In this document: positions 25,010 through 38,460 of the stretch, in pieces
Position numbering within the stretch: position 1 is the stretch's first letter
Layout of the letters: each line of letters starts with the position of its first letter
Source: Salvator merianae
Taxonomy: Eukaryota; Chordata; Lepidosauria; Squamata; Teiidae
DNA length: 64,000 bases
NCBI GenBank assembly: GCA_003586115.2
Contig: QVOM02000101.1
Location: 28,174,139-28,238,138 of the forward strand
Direction: 5' to 3'
Program-made: the position numbers and the translations under genes
The notes under the pieces: model-generated
What the model saw: only the letters and a program-made list of their open reading frames with translations
Told to the model about the DNA's origin: nothing
The model's database searches: none

Positions 25010-27500
25010 CCTCAGACTTTACTAATTAAAACATTCCCATTACAGATAGACAAGAAAGTTCTTTGGATACTTCCATCAGACTTTCCTTAACTGTGTAGAT
25101 GTAAGTTATTTTATCCTGCAAGTGTTTTTCAGATTAATCACAGCAGCTCTCTGACTGTCCCTCTCTTCTTCTGACCTGATGTCACTAGACTAGTCATCAT
25201 TTGGAAGGGATAAATGCAAAGTTTTAGATAAATCATTCTTTTTTTTTGACACCACTATCACCACATGGTAGGTGCAACAATATGCTCTAATATGATCAAT
25301 CAACCCACGGGAGAAGTTGCACCACTTCCTTTCTAGCTATCAGCCCTTCTCTTCCATTGCTTGTAGCTCCATGGAATACTAGGACAGTTTATGGGTTTCA
25401 TAAGGACATCAAAGACACTTGAAAATTGACATGCCATTGGTTTACAGAAAGGCCAGAGCCTCAACAGAACTACTCATATCAAACGGAAATACCATTAAAG
25501 CATTCAAGGATAGTTCAGAGTCTATAGTCACTTGAGTGAACCATCTCAATGTGTCTCTCACCCTTACAGAGTGGTTATGTCACTGTATGTACAAATCCTA
25601 CCAGTCAGTGATCTGTCCATGCAAATGGCCTTTTCATCAGCTGTTGTATCAGTGGATCCTTGACAATTCACTCTGTGGCAAGGATCAAATCAAGGGTACA
25701 TTCTGTTGTATGTATTGGAGCAGAAATGTGTTTGCACAGTTCCATGACAGTCATGGACACCATAGGACCTGAACCATCCTACTGAGGATTACCTTAATAT
25801 GATGAAATTCCCAAAAATCTGAGGCTCTCTCAGTCAGGCAGGTTGCTGAGCAGCAGGGGAAGATGTACACCAGCAGCAACCCTATTCTATCTATCTGACC
25901 CAAGATCAAAACACCTCCCTGCTTCTCTCAGTGTCTCCTATTGAACTACCTTGGTCTCAAAGAATCAAACTTGCTCCCTGAGCACCAGGAACCCCTTGCA
26001 CATAGCCAAAGGTCAGAGGATCAATGCAGTGCACTCCATAAATATCCCACACCCCTGCTGACTTTCTGTATTCATATCATTTCAGAAGATATATATATTT
26101 AAAAATAAATGAATAAAGACACACAAGCAAAAAGAATGCAGAAAGAGAGAGAGAGAATAAAAGAAGTACTGACCAAATCACTTTGTGAGTTTTCACCCAT
26201 TGACTGCCTTAAGTCAATGACCAGCTCAACTGTTTGGCTTTAAATGTTGCACACTGTGGCTTTGGAAGATAGTTCCATTCACAAAGAGGATTTTGTTGCA
26301 TAAAGAGTACTGATTGCTGACCCTATGTACTCCTTATCCTTAATACAGAAGTATCTTTACAAGAATGTAGCTATTAAACAGAATAGTGTCTGCCATCAAC
26401 TGTGACTGCATAGACTTCTAAGTGTTACTACTAGTTAACAATAGATTTTTGAGATCTATGTCCCCTAGTATTGCATCTTTGTCTTGCCCATTGAATACTT
26501 ATTTGTTCATCCAGGCATTCACAGTGTGAACAAATGTTTGTTTCATGACCCCCTCCTAGTTTTAATAGTGTTTTCATATTCTGCTGTTTTTAACTGTTTA
26601 AAACCTTGTTTTTAAAATTTAACTATAATTCACTTTGTTTTTCTTTAATATGCAAAACTGATATAAACAAGTTTTAAATAAGCAAAACTAAACAATAGTC
26701 TTCTTTAGCTAAATAAATCAAATCAATATCCCTGGACTGATTCCATACTGACTGAAGTATATATCTGATTGCCTCATAATGCATTCAGCTTGCAGTTTAA
26801 CCAGGCACTAATCATTCCACTGCAAAGCTGGCAAAATGTTAATCAATGGACTTGTGGTTCTATGTCGTTTTGATGCATTTGCTTCCATGAAGCTTCCATG
26901 GAACATCTTTTACCAGCATATTCTAGATTACAACTTCTGAGCTGACTGGGACTCATGGCAAATGTTTGGTGCCACTGAGTCAGGTTTTAGTCCTGGTGCT
27001 GCACGGACATACTCTTGTCATCTTAGCCTAACTTCAGTAAGATCTTATTGATTTTGAAAACAATTCTTCAGTAATCCCATTAATTCTACACACCCACTGG
27101 TCCTTTGTATTTCCCTTTTACTATTTCCTGCCATATTGCTGAGCATACATAAATAAATTTTATCTATTCACATCACTCACCCAAAAGGTGCAAGTTTCTG
27201 CCACTGATCATTGCCTCAATGGAACAGGCAGGTTTTATCTGGTTCAGGAATGACTATCAGGTTCTTCAAGCAGTAACATTCTTATCAACTTCATCTTCAT
27301 TTTAACTGCATGACTGGGTTTACCAAATGGCATACTTTGGTTTCAAATGGAGATCTCAAAGTATTGTAACATTTGCTGCAGCACAATAATGAGGAATCAA
27401 GATATATTGAATTAATCACAGATTATTTTACACACCAGTGCTCTTTCTTTCTCTTTAATCACAGACTACAATTTATCTAGCGACTATTTACAGTGAAATT
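25010..27500. other. Unannotated stretch, possible old LINE 3' end near 26560-26690
   Basis: No gene is supported. The stretch TTTTTAACTGTTTAAAACC and following AT-rich sequence at about 26585-26690 weakly resembles the 3' end of an L2/CR1-type LINE on the plus strand. The rest shows nothing recognisable. Confidence 0.35.
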
Positions 27501-27575
27501 TGTTTATTTGTTTGTTTATTACAGAATTTCTATCCTACTCTTCACTAAAAGGTCCCAGGGTAGATCACAATAAGA
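27500..27575 (-). mobile_element. L2/CR1-type LINE 3' end fragment
   Basis: TTTCTATCCTACTCTTC followed by AAGGTCCCAGGGTAGATCACAA is a diverged version of the 3'-terminal hairpin sequence seen in the better preserved L2 copy at 60236-60330. The orientation is the same (minus). Confidence 0.55.
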
Positions 27576-27764
27576 AATGGCCATATTTTTTTTTTTGCTC
27601 TTTCAGACTAAAAGAAAGTTGTCTTCAGTTTCTGTAATTCAGGGGCCAGTTACAAACGCACAGAGGACAGTATTTTTAAAAGACTGTGTGAACCACCTTT
27701 AAAACATAGTATCATGATCAGTATTAGGGTTTGACTGTACTTGTGTAATGGAGTGATCTAGGGT

Positions 27765-28478
27765 ACTCACTGGATCACTCCATCCACTTTGAGGAGCCAT
27801 GACAACTCACTAGTAGTTGCCTAAGCTTCCCCGAGTGATCCAGTAGTGGGGTGCTTTTTAGCAGTCCACATGCTTACCAGGAACAATCAATTGTCCATAC
27901 CCTCTGTTGGGTGTAGACAGCGTGTGCTGCTTGTCCAATACAGAGCTGTTCCAGCATGTGAAGTGCAAATAGCTACTGGTCTGCTGCTTTTACCCAGCCC
28001 AGTATGGTATACTAGTCTAGTAAGTACAAACTCGGCCTTACTGCCTGTTTGGTTCTATTCACTCACCAGAGAGACCCTTCTGCATGGCCCTGCCACTGCA
28101 GTGTCTGGGAGGATCTACAGATGCTCCCAAATGCTACTAGCTGTGGACAACAAAAATACTATCCACACCTTGACCAGGAACAGCTGGATGGTTCCCTGCC
28201 AGCAGTGTTAGCATTCTCTTCCAGGTTGTGAATGCTGTGCAGGGCAGGGTGACTAGGCTATACAATCACATGCCACATCCTGATCATGACAGCAATGGCT
28301 GGACACTGTTGCAGCCACTGTCATGGTGGACTGGTGGGCTTTCTGCACTTTAAGTGCTGGTGGCCCAGTACGGGGCTATTTAGCCTTCAAAATGCAGATA
28401 GCTGCTGTGTCACTGGGTCTTTTCCAGCCTAGAATGTCATAGGTATGCCATTCTAAGCTGTAAAGTGTGAACACGTCT
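27765..28478. mobile_element. Family B repeat region
   Basis: Contains a hairpin built on CACTGGATCACT/AGTGATCCAGTAG (about 27768-27846), sequence related to the 11939-12362 copy, and a smaller unit at 28336-28476 that begins GGGCTTTCTGCACTTTAAG and ends TAAAGTGTGAACACGTC. The smaller unit may be an element nested at the right end. Confidence 0.5.
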
Positions 28479-30477
28479 TTAGTTTCATTTCCAAGTTTCC
28501 TTCTTCTTTAGAATCATGCACACTATCCATTGGAATCATGCATCTACTTACAAATATAATTATTTTAGATGTATGCTGTTTAGAGAGTGGGAAGTACCTA
28601 AGTGATTTTTGCTATCTGTTCTTAAAACAATTGTGCAATTATTCAGAAGTCCCATTGATGAGGTGTGGTTATCAGAAGGCCACTAACCAAAGAAAGTTCA
28701 GAAACTGCCACAGCTAGTTCACTGATCCAGATATATCTCAGAGATATGACAGCTATGCTTTGTGGTTAAGCATGGCTGACACCACATCCAAGCAACTGGG
28801 AAGTGTTTTGCTTTAGTTTTTCTCTGTAGTTTCACTAGAACTGGGCATGGTGCCAGCCAGGACTTCTAATCTGATAGCTGTCAAGCCTGCTAAAGGACTG
28901 GAAAGTGGGGGGGGGGCAATATTCCCAGTAGAGCCTCAAGTCCCTTCAGACTTGTGTAATTAATCTCTGTGTTTCTGAAGAACAGTAACTGACTCCGATA
29001 AATATTTCTTAAATAGTTTGTTAATGGACAAGAAGACTGCTTAGAGAAAGCAGATTTACAGTCTAAGCTCTCTGATAGTGACAGAATTTGATGAGTGGCA
29101 AATTATAGCAAGTGACAGACACATAGGTCCATGATCTGTAGTTGGTTGCGAGAAAGAGCCTTTTGGGCTCCATAAGATGTTTTCCCCCTTGGGGGAAAAC
29201 AGATGCTTCTTTAGTGACTTCTGTCTATCTGAGTGGCTGTTTCCCACTCATAATATGCTCATCCTGTCAGTTTGTAAATAACAAGAGTTTCAGTTTGGGA
29301 GAAATACACAAATATTTTGCCAGAGTCCACAGATCTGTTGTCTATAATGATACTTAGCCTATACGCTTCATGACTGCTTCAGCTTTTGCAAATGTAGCTT
29401 CTCAATATTTTGGAAAAGAGACATACCTAAATCATCAATTCTTCCAAGGTTGCAACTAATCACCATCATCCACAGGAGCAAGATTTACCTGTCAGTAATG
29501 CCATCCAAGAAGAGATCTACTGGTCTTTCTTCCACACACTACTGCATTTTAGGGGAGTATTCTCACCCTCCAGTATGTTCCATCTTTTTTCATGTCTACT
29601 GGTGTTCTGTGGGGTGTACTGGATCATGGAGGTATGCACACAGCATGTCTCAGTGGTCTGGTATACCACAGGGAACCCATTTTGGCAAAGTAACAAAGTG
29701 AGGACAGAAATCTGTCCACCCCCAGGAGGTCTGAAGTCCAGGGACTTTATGCCTGGCCTTCAGAGCATTTGGAGTCCCCCTCCATGCTGGCTACAAAGCT
29801 TCCATGAGCTTTGGAGCTGACATGGGGACTGATATGGAACCAGCCATCTCAGTATGGACAGCCTTGTTCCACATCAGGAAGAATCCATCCGAGCCTGGAG
29901 GCTGGCTCATCATGTACCAGAATAGCAATGGTAAGTCCTAAAACAGGCTGTGTCCTCCTTGCTATCCTCCAGACTGACACTTCCCACTATCAAAAGTAAC
30001 AGTGTTAACCCAGGCAAGGTGATTCGGTCATCATATTTATGCAGAACTCTTAGCTATGTAGCTTCAGGCTTCATGAAAGAGCTTTGCTCAGCAGGAGAGA
30101 GAGAGGGTTTTTTAATATTGCTGGCACCTTGTGCAATCTAACAAGGAGGGGGATAAGAGAAGGAAAATAATTTGTGATTATCAATATATGTCAATGGCAG
30201 GTCAGTGTGCCAATCATACCATTTACATTTGATCTACTGTATAAAAGTAAATATTTGATCTTAAATATCAAATCACATTTTACCAGCCACAACAGAAAAA
30301 AAAAGAAGAAAAAAAAGTATCAAACTGTTTTTAAAAGAACCAAGCAACATATAGGTGAAGGGATATGCATTACGTGGTGTTCAGAATGTAAAAGAATAAG
30401 TTCTTTATTGCACTAAAAAAACCCAAAGATAATAATAAAACCAGTAAATGTCTCAATGTGACACACTATGAACAGAA
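28479..30477. other. Unannotated stretch
   Basis: No supported gene or element. Frames of 60-83 codons around 29142-29999 are not conserved-looking. Confidence 0.45.
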
Positions 30478-30851
30478 GAGAGAAGTGCAAAATTTGTTTT
30501 GTGTTTGCACATTTGATGGAATATTTCACATTTGTGGATATTTGAATTGAAAATATGTGTGTGTGTGTTCCCCCCCACACACATTTTCAGAGTTTGACCA
30601 AAAGGAACCAGTCTCTACCCTCATGAAAGTGGAATATTTGATTGAATATTCATATCTTTGCTGTGTTTTAACCTATGGAAATGGCATTTTCAAAGGGGAA
30701 AATATAGCTACGATCATAAAAAAATAAAAATAAATTAAATGAATGCAAGAAAACACTTTTTTGACTCTGTGATTCACCAAAAAAACCTAAAATATGGGGT
30801 TTTGCTCTGACTGTGGATCAAAAATGTGAATTCCATTTGTGCACATCCCTA
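30478..30851. mobile_element. Family A hAT-type element, copy A7
   Basis: The right end GTGCACATCCCTA is intact. The left end GAGAGAAGTGC matches the terminus at 8 of 11 positions, and its flank matches the right flank GTACTGTA at 5 of 8. The interior shares the ATTGAATATT and TTGAAAATA motifs with A5 and A6. It is an old copy. Confidence 0.6.
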
Positions 30852-33800
30852 GTACTGTATGATAACGGCTGGGCATAGGACACCAACAGACAGATCTACA
30901 GCTGTTCTAGAACAGGTAGGAAGCATGTCATCAACCTTGAAATCAATGTCTACTGGTAGTTCAGGACAGCACGCCATTTGGGGCACCCTTTTCCATTCTA
31001 TACTTCACCCCATGTTGATGGAGCATTCCATGAGGGATGGGGACTGCTATATCTTGTGATAATGTGCAGGAGTCAGGTCCCTTAGACCCCTTCCTGGACT
31101 GTACTACCAATAAGTGCAAAAACTGCTTTCTCCATATATCTCCTCCTTCCCCTTCACATCCAATTGGTATAGTGTCTCCAACAACATTTTAGCAAGAAAT
31201 AACTGTATTACTGCATGTCTTTACATATATTTGCATTTTTATTTATAAAGCAGGCAGGGTGTATACATAAAATATGCAATTTGTTTCCTTTGCATATTCA
31301 TTCCAATTGAAACAGTACTGTAAAATCTTGAGAAATGTATAATATGACTGGGCATCATACCCTAAAAGATTGTTAAGTTTATAAGAGAATGCATAAAGCA
31401 ATTTTTCCTTCTAGTTTTTATGTATGGGCAGATGGCAAAGGTGGATTAGTCTATATAGGAAAAAAAAAAGTGAGTTGGTGGCTAAGTTTGCTTTGAAAAT
31501 TGCTTTCTGATTGTTTATTGTGACAATCATGTCCACAGGGTTGCATGAAGATCCTGTACTACCATGGCTATCCTGGTGGAGAAACTGAAGTGAAAACTAT
31601 TATACTGACATCTCCAAAACATTATGACATCGAGGATTAAATAAAGGTTCAGGCTTAGTTCACAATAAAAAAATATAGGTTGGAGAGAGGGAATATGTTT
31701 TAAAGGCTTGCATCCTACAAAACAGTTACTTTACTAGCCGCATGACAGCTTTTAAATAATGTATTATCCCCATCAAAAACTGTGTTAACAACCAGCATCT
31801 TTCTTTTCATAGTTCCTGTTAACTAAGATGGTTTTGATGGCAGAAATCTGCTTCCTCCTCTGAGAAGCTCAGCTTCAAGCTCTTTTCATGTGAATAATAA
31901 CCTACCTTTCATTTACATCCTGGTTCTCCTGTGATATTGTTCTTTTTAGCAAACATTGTTCTTTTTAGGCAAAGAATTATACTAGGTCACTATGCCCCAG
32001 AATGCCACATTTTAAAATGAATTTGACTTCTGACATATTTAATGGAATAGACTATGGGTTGGAGTTTCTTAAAAAGCTCATGGGCCCATTTTTGTGTTTC
32101 AGCTAAGACAGAAATTGGAATGTCTATATTTCTAAAGGAGGGAGGAGACATGTTCATTTTCTGTCAAAATAACCTGCTAGACAGTGTCAGGAAAAGTGAT
32201 AATGGGTTCCAAAAAGATTTTAGTCTATTTTCTTCTTTACCGTATTTTTTCTCATTCCATGTAGCTTGTGGAGACATAAAAGTATAGTTAAAAGAAACAT
32301 GACATAAGGGAAAGTTTTGAAACTTGTGGAAAAGATGCTAATGAAAGTAAGGGATGAATTAAAAGAAATCTGGAATAAAAATAGTTTCATGTCATAATCT
32401 TTTAGGTTTTGTAAGTGTATGTGTTACAGAGCTTGAAAAATTCTGTAACAATATACATTGCGTTGATCACACACCACTATCAACCTTTTGTGCCTAAGTG
32501 CAAGAATCTAAGGGGAGTAGTTGCAGCAATACTAGGGTTGCAATCAGAACAATGAGATAGGAATTTTTTATAAGAAAAAAAAAAGTGTAATTTTCATAGT
32601 AACACAAAAAAGCCTAACAAATTGCTAAAGAAATAAGCCTATCTCATTTTTCTTCACTTCAGTGTTCTTCGCTTTTACGTCTTCCAATGCCTTCTCTGAC
32701 AATGAGTGTTTTCCACTGATTGCTCACTCATCTGCCTAGCTTTCTGTGACCCTGATTTGGTTGCTTGCCAGCAGCATTTGTTCCCATGCTGTAATTGACT
32801 ACATTTTCCTCCTCCGTGCTTATGTAGCTTCCTGTCCAATCCAACTAAAAGGAAGAATCGTCCTGCATGTTGTTAATCCCAGAATAAGGAAGTGGTGTCA
32901 ATTCTCAGGCTTTGAGGTGGGGTAGGGTGAATTTAGGAAGAAAGTGTCTGCCTTAGAGCCTCAAATTCATGCAGAGGGCACCTCTTAAGGCGTGCTTTAT
33001 TTCACCCTTAGACACCACCTCTGTTTGATCAACTTTGGCAAATCTGTGTCCCCAGCAAGAAGCAGAGTGATATAACCTAAAGAGGGAGTGAAGAAGAAAC
33101 AATACAAAACACTCAACTTTGCCATTGAGGTAACTGTAGGTCCTTTTGGGGCAGGGTCTCTAAGCCATCTTCAACCCCCATTCCTGCCCTAAGGTAAGGA
33201 ACATGGTGCACTGATGTAACCGAAGTATTTCCAGTACTAATTCCAGCACTTCGTCCCTTAATTTGATTTTCAGTGTTTAATTTGCTGCTGGCACTGGATC
33301 AAGCAAGGAAGTAGCAGTCACAAAAGTCCATAAAGGCTACAATACAGAAACATTGTTGGTAACCCCAAGATGATGAGGGTAGTTCACATTTGAACAACCA
33401 CCTACAGTGGTCCCCATCCCCAGATAGCTTGGTATGAATGGGTTCTCAGCTCAAGTGAAAAGAATACATTCAATCTTTGAAGTCCTCTGCCCTCACAACA
33501 TACTTATTGAAAGGCCTATTTTGGAGGAATTGGTTCAATCTCCATTAAAAGTCATCTAAACCAGGGTTATCACACATCTTACAAGTCCAACACTGGACTT
33601 TAACCCAGCGTTTTCTTTAATCACCTCAGCCAAAATCAAGAGCAACCAAATTTGTAAATAAATTTTCTTCCATTTTTTTTTATGTACCTTCCTTAGCCAT
33701 CTCATTTTTCTGAGTTAAAAGAAAACAAAATATTCTAGACTGCCTTCATTAAATAAATGAGTAAATGTGCTAGGTCTCAGCCCACCCATAGTCACCATAA

Positions 33801-35640
33801 ATGACACAAATGTAATAAAACACAGATGTAATAAAAAAAAAAAAATTAAAAAAAGTATGCCAGGGAGTTATTACAAATCATTGATCTTTAATTTTTAATG
33901 CTGCTGCCAAGGCACCTGTGACATTCTTTTTTGTCTAGTCATATCCTGGATCTCCTGCCTTATTATACAAATAAAAAATCTCACAATGAGTTTGGCTACC
34001 TAAGTGTGTTGAATTGCTCTTGTAAATCAATTACTGTCAGAATATCAGAACATCGGCTCTTGTCTCCTCTAGCCAGCATAGGCCTTCAGTAAATATCTTC
34101 CTCATAAGCTTAATACTATGACATTTTCTACAGTGATGATTAATAACGATCATTAGTTTAACTTCTGTTCAAAGTATTTTTTTTTCACACTTTCCCAAGG
34201 TCCCGACTGCTTTCATTGCATGTTTTCTGCTTTTTCTGCATTTAAATAAATGATACTGGGGATTCATTATGTATGCAGTTGATCCTACTATAACGTTAGG
34301 TTTCCATTCCTGGAAAATACCACTGAATGAGAATCTGTTTTATGGGAATAATAGATCCAGCGATTAGCTGTGATCCCTGGAGAGCTATGGATGAGAGTTC
34401 CATTGACTTATATTTCAGTTTACTGGCCCCTTCAAAAATCACATTGTCTTGAAGGAGGAATGTTTCCTGAGACAAAGCAATAAAGAAAGGAACTACATAA
34501 ATAGGGGAACTGCACAGTTCCTTCAGAGAGCTTCCACCATGTGGGCAATACTAGAATATCCAATTGTCATACCTGAAACCTAATAATAACCATATTACCC
34601 CCTACTCCCAGACAAGAGTTTTACTCAAACTGCAGGACTAAGCACACATGTGACAGTTTTCTGGACCTCAAACCAGTTTTTCCCAATATGCACCCTGATG
34701 CTGTCTACCTTCAGCATCAAAGCATGGATTTCTCAAAGAATGTAATTCTGAAAAATGTCAGTGCTAGCACCTCACATCCACAGTCTTTTCACAGGATGCA
34801 ATGCAGAGATGCTTTCCCCACATCATAACATGGGTTTCCCAAAGGCTGAGACCTCCTCCCATATATCAAAGCTCTGATGCCGAACAAGATGCTTATCTCT
34901 GCCCAGACACCCCAGATAGGAGTTCAGTGCTGAAGCCCCATAAGAAAAACACCCATATTCTATCTTTGATGTCTTTTCACACAGACTGTGGGTAAAACAG
35001 GATGGTTGGAGAGTCCTGGGGTCCCAAAAATTGAGGTTCCCCACGGAGTTGTCAAGGAAGCCTCTTAGGAACAGAGAAAGATACTCCTGCAACTTTGGAG
35101 CTACCTACCAAACAGCACTCTGTGTATGTGCAAAAATCTGAAATTGCACTGTACTCACTCAGGAATCCAATCATTCAGTCAACAACCACAGCACACAAGG
35201 AAAAACACACTGAGGTGGAAAACAGTGTTACCAGCACTTGGGTGCCACCTGCACTAAGGCAAAATGAGACACCAAGCACAGAATGGGCAAGGCTAATATA
35301 TTGTTTGCATTACTTTCCACAGTATTCATAATGGTTCCTTATTCCACATTCTGTTCTTCCCCCTTGTTGTAGTCATCCCTCACTTTGTACACTTCCCAAT
35401 GACTACTTATCCAGCAAATTTAAGCAGAAAAATATTCCATAGGCTCAAGGTTACTCAACAGTTGGTGTTAGACTTTAAATAAATATCATTTGAGAACTTC
35501 TGTTCAATATAAATGGTTAATTTTAGAATATTGGTTGCTGATTTTTACTAAATTGCATAAATAAATAAAAAAGAAGTCTGAGATGTGTGTGTATGTAAGG
35601 GAGATATGAGCAAAAGTATTGGAAAAAAAGAGTAAATATA
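30852..35640. other. Unannotated stretch
   Basis: Nearly 4.8 kb without a recognisable gene, RNA or repeat family beyond short A or T runs. The 34.5-35.3 kb part is less AT-rich and might be an old retroelement, but no motif supports that. Confidence 0.45.
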
Positions 35641-35649
35641 TGAGTAGAT

Positions 35650-36005
35650 GTTTATGTTTTGGTTTGAATCATGGCAAGCCAAATGGTGTTCAGTTTGAAT
35701 TCAAATTGTGTCAAACATGCCTGACCTGGTTTGGATTTGGGCCTCAAATAGATTTGAATCTATTTGTTTTTTTTTAAAAAATCAACAGCAGACAGTTCTT
35801 GTTAAGGTCAGTTGTTGCAAAATGTGAAGCAGTTTAAATCAAATTGTGTGCTTTGACCGATTTGAATAATCACCCCTGGTTCAGTTTGATTCAAACCTGT
35901 TCTTTGTAAATGAGAGAGATGGATTGGTTTGATTCAATTCAAACCAAGTCAAACCACCCACTTAAATTTGAATCTGATCAAAGCCAAAGTGGATTGGCAT
36001 GTGAC
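35650..36005. repeat. GGTTTGATTCAAACC-motif repeat
   Basis: Shares the palindromic GTTTGAATC/GATTCAAAC motif density of 24709-25009 and 19240-19490. Ends and target duplication are not resolved. Confidence 0.4.
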
Positions 36006-36984
36006 AGTATGGGATAAAAAAAGAGAAATGGGAGGGGGAAAAAAAGCAACTTTGTGTGAACAAAAGCAAATGATACTGTTTGGGGCACTATTATAGTCCC
36101 TTCAAAACCATATGATTTTGACCAACCTTATTGACACAAATACACACAATGCAACCAAAACCAGTCAAACTCTACTAAAATAGTCAAATCAATTCACAGA
36201 ACTTATAACCGATGACCCATTCCATCCATACTATCTACATTCTAGCTATCATAAGCATTCAAAATTCACCCAGACCCAATGAAAGTTCACCAAAATACAC
36301 AAATCTTCACTTAAAAGTCATCCATCCCCCCAAAAAGCAATGTCAATGCTGCAATATTCATTTTCTTTTTGCATTTTTAATCTATTTTTTTCAAATAAAT
36401 GTCACAAAAATAATACAAACATAATATCCCATGTATTTACCGAATAAAAATTCATTAAACATTAAAACTACTTTAAACCTTAATTTAATAACATTAATTC
36501 AAGTAGAGATATATTATTTAAACCACCAGTCGATCACTTTGGCTGTTGCGAGTTTGGAAGAGCAATCAGCAATGAAAACCATAGGGCTGTGCACACTTTG
36601 GCCTAGCAAGCATATCTATATATCTCTATCTCTATCTCTGTCTCTACCTACCTACCTACCTATGGGTATGGGTTAGGCTCCTAATGTCATGGAAATGCAT
36701 TCAAAAACAAATACAACCAAAGAGTCCTTAGACTGCTTCTTCCTTTCTCTTTCAGGGTGATCCTTCTCTGAAGATCTGGCTCTAAATTGTGCTCTGAAAT
36801 TCATATGCTCCTGTTTTACTAGTACAGAATTTTTACTCTGAAAATGATCCATGGACAGTTGCTGACATCCTTCTAAAGACCTCTGAACTTTTGAGACTAT
36901 TGGAAACTTCCTCACATACCCTTCTAATTCTAATGTGGAATTGACCCCATAGAACATCTACCATCTGCACTGCAGGACCTTGTT
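36006..36984. other. Unannotated stretch with (TCTA)/(CTAC) microsatellite
   Basis: A TATC/TCTC tract passing into CTAC units lies at about 36610-36665. No gene was recognised. Confidence 0.5.
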
Positions 36985-37107
36985 TTTGAATATCAGCAGG
37001 TTATTAGCATTTGCACTGTGAATGCTGGTATTCTGCTCTGAATGCTTGCCATGACAGCAGCTGGGAAGTGTCTAACTGCTTCCATGGTGACTGGCAGCAC
37101 CACACAA
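36985..37107. mobile_element. Family B element, left part, split by A3
   Basis: This is the reverse complement of part of the 11939-12362 copy: it contains TTAGCATTTGCACTGTGAAT and GGTATTCTGCTC, with GGAAGTGTCTAACTG downstream. It is interrupted at 37108 by a Family A element and continues at 38318. Confidence 0.65.
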
Positions 37108-38309
37108 TAGGGACGTGCATGAAGATTCATAACATTCAAATTTCATACGAAAATGGTGTTTTCTCCATCTTCGCATGAAATGTGAAAGCAAACACGAACA
37201 GCGAATGCAAATGGCAAAGGTCCTGGCGACTTTCGCTGATTTCAGGACCTTCGCCATTTGCTGAAAGCTCCCTCTTTTTTTCACTGCTAGAAGCTTCATA
37301 GTTTCGATGCATTGCTGCTTCACAGCCTCAATACACTGCCTCTAGAGGTTGCAGAGAGGCAGTGTAAGCAATGATGAAAGATGGTATTTTATCTTGCATG
37401 AGGATGAGAACTGACTCAGATGGCTGTACTTTGATGAATTAATAAAATTGATTGAAGTGCGTTCATTGTGGTAGATATATTTTGGTTTTTTGGAGACGGA
37501 GGGCAAGAGGTGGGTACAACTGTCAGGTCAGCCTGTTTTCGCTACTGCTCTGAACCATGGAAGCTAATGGGGCTACTTTGCATGCCACTAAGCCCTCCCT
37601 CCCTCCTTGTAAGGAGGAGGTGCTTGTCAGCTGGACTCTGTCTAATTGAGTTCATAGTGACCTGATTATTTTTCGCCCTCAAAAACCTCATCACGAGAAA
37701 TCATTAAAAAAAAAAAAATCCGAAGGTCAATCGCTGATACGGAAACAGAAGCCAATAGGAAATAATTTTTAATCCATTCGATCGCGAATGTTAAGTCCAG
37801 TCACGTGCACGTGCACACAGAAATAATAGGGGGAGTGAGAGCCGGATCGAAAACTGCAAAAAATCAATGCGAAGGGAAGACCTTCGCTTGCATTCGTGTA
37901 CAGATTAGGGAAAAATGAGCATTTCCATGCAACCTCGCGGCCTGTAAGTACCATCGCTGCATAGCAGTGCACCCTCGTTCATACTAGCCACCGCTTAAAC
38001 TGCTTAAGTCAACTCTGCGCAATTTTGCCTTATAAAAAAAAATACCTCCTTAAAGTAGCAAGCTGCATGCTCAAATGTGGAAGGGAGAGGGGGATATGTG
38101 GGGCATTTTCCTACAGAAATAAGTGTATGTTTTTCGACAGTTTATTTCCTTTATTTTGCAAGTAACGTGCCCCTGGTTTTTGCGAAGATTTTCGCAGCGA
38201 AAATGAAAGTCGCCCTTTTTGCGCCTAGAGTTTTTGCGCGAAAACGAAGCTCCATTGCTTCACAGCGTTGCGAAGCGAAAAGCGGAAAATTCTTTCGTGC
38301 ACATCCCTA
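37108..38309. mobile_element. Family A hAT-type element, copy A3 (1202 bp)
   Basis: Starts TAGGGACGTGCATGAA and ends TTCGTGCACATCCCTA. Flanks CCACACAA (37100-37107) and ACACACAA (38310-38317) match at 7 of 8, a hAT-type target duplication. The interior shares segments in the same order with A1: the TGCCTCTAGAGGT stretch, the GAGGATGAGAA stretch, the TCCTTAAA(G/T)TAGCAA stretch and GGGGGATATGTGG. No transposase frame is present. Confidence 0.88.
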
Positions 38310-38317
38310 ACACACAA

Positions 38318-38460
38318 TGTGCAGGCATGTACATGGACAATCATGCAGGTGCAGCCACCATGTGTGGCATGGCTGTGCATTTGCACCCAGAAATGGGTGT
38401 GAATGAACTTTACCAGGAGCACAATAGCTGCTCCTGATAAAGCTGCAGAGCACAAATTAG
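38318..38460. mobile_element. Family B element, right part, split by A3
   Basis: Continues the element at 36985-37107: TGTGCAGGCATGTACATGG corresponds to the reverse of TGCATGCCTGTATG in the 11939-12362 copy. A hairpin CCAGGAGCAcaatagcTGCTCCTG lies at about 38414-38437. Confidence 0.6.
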
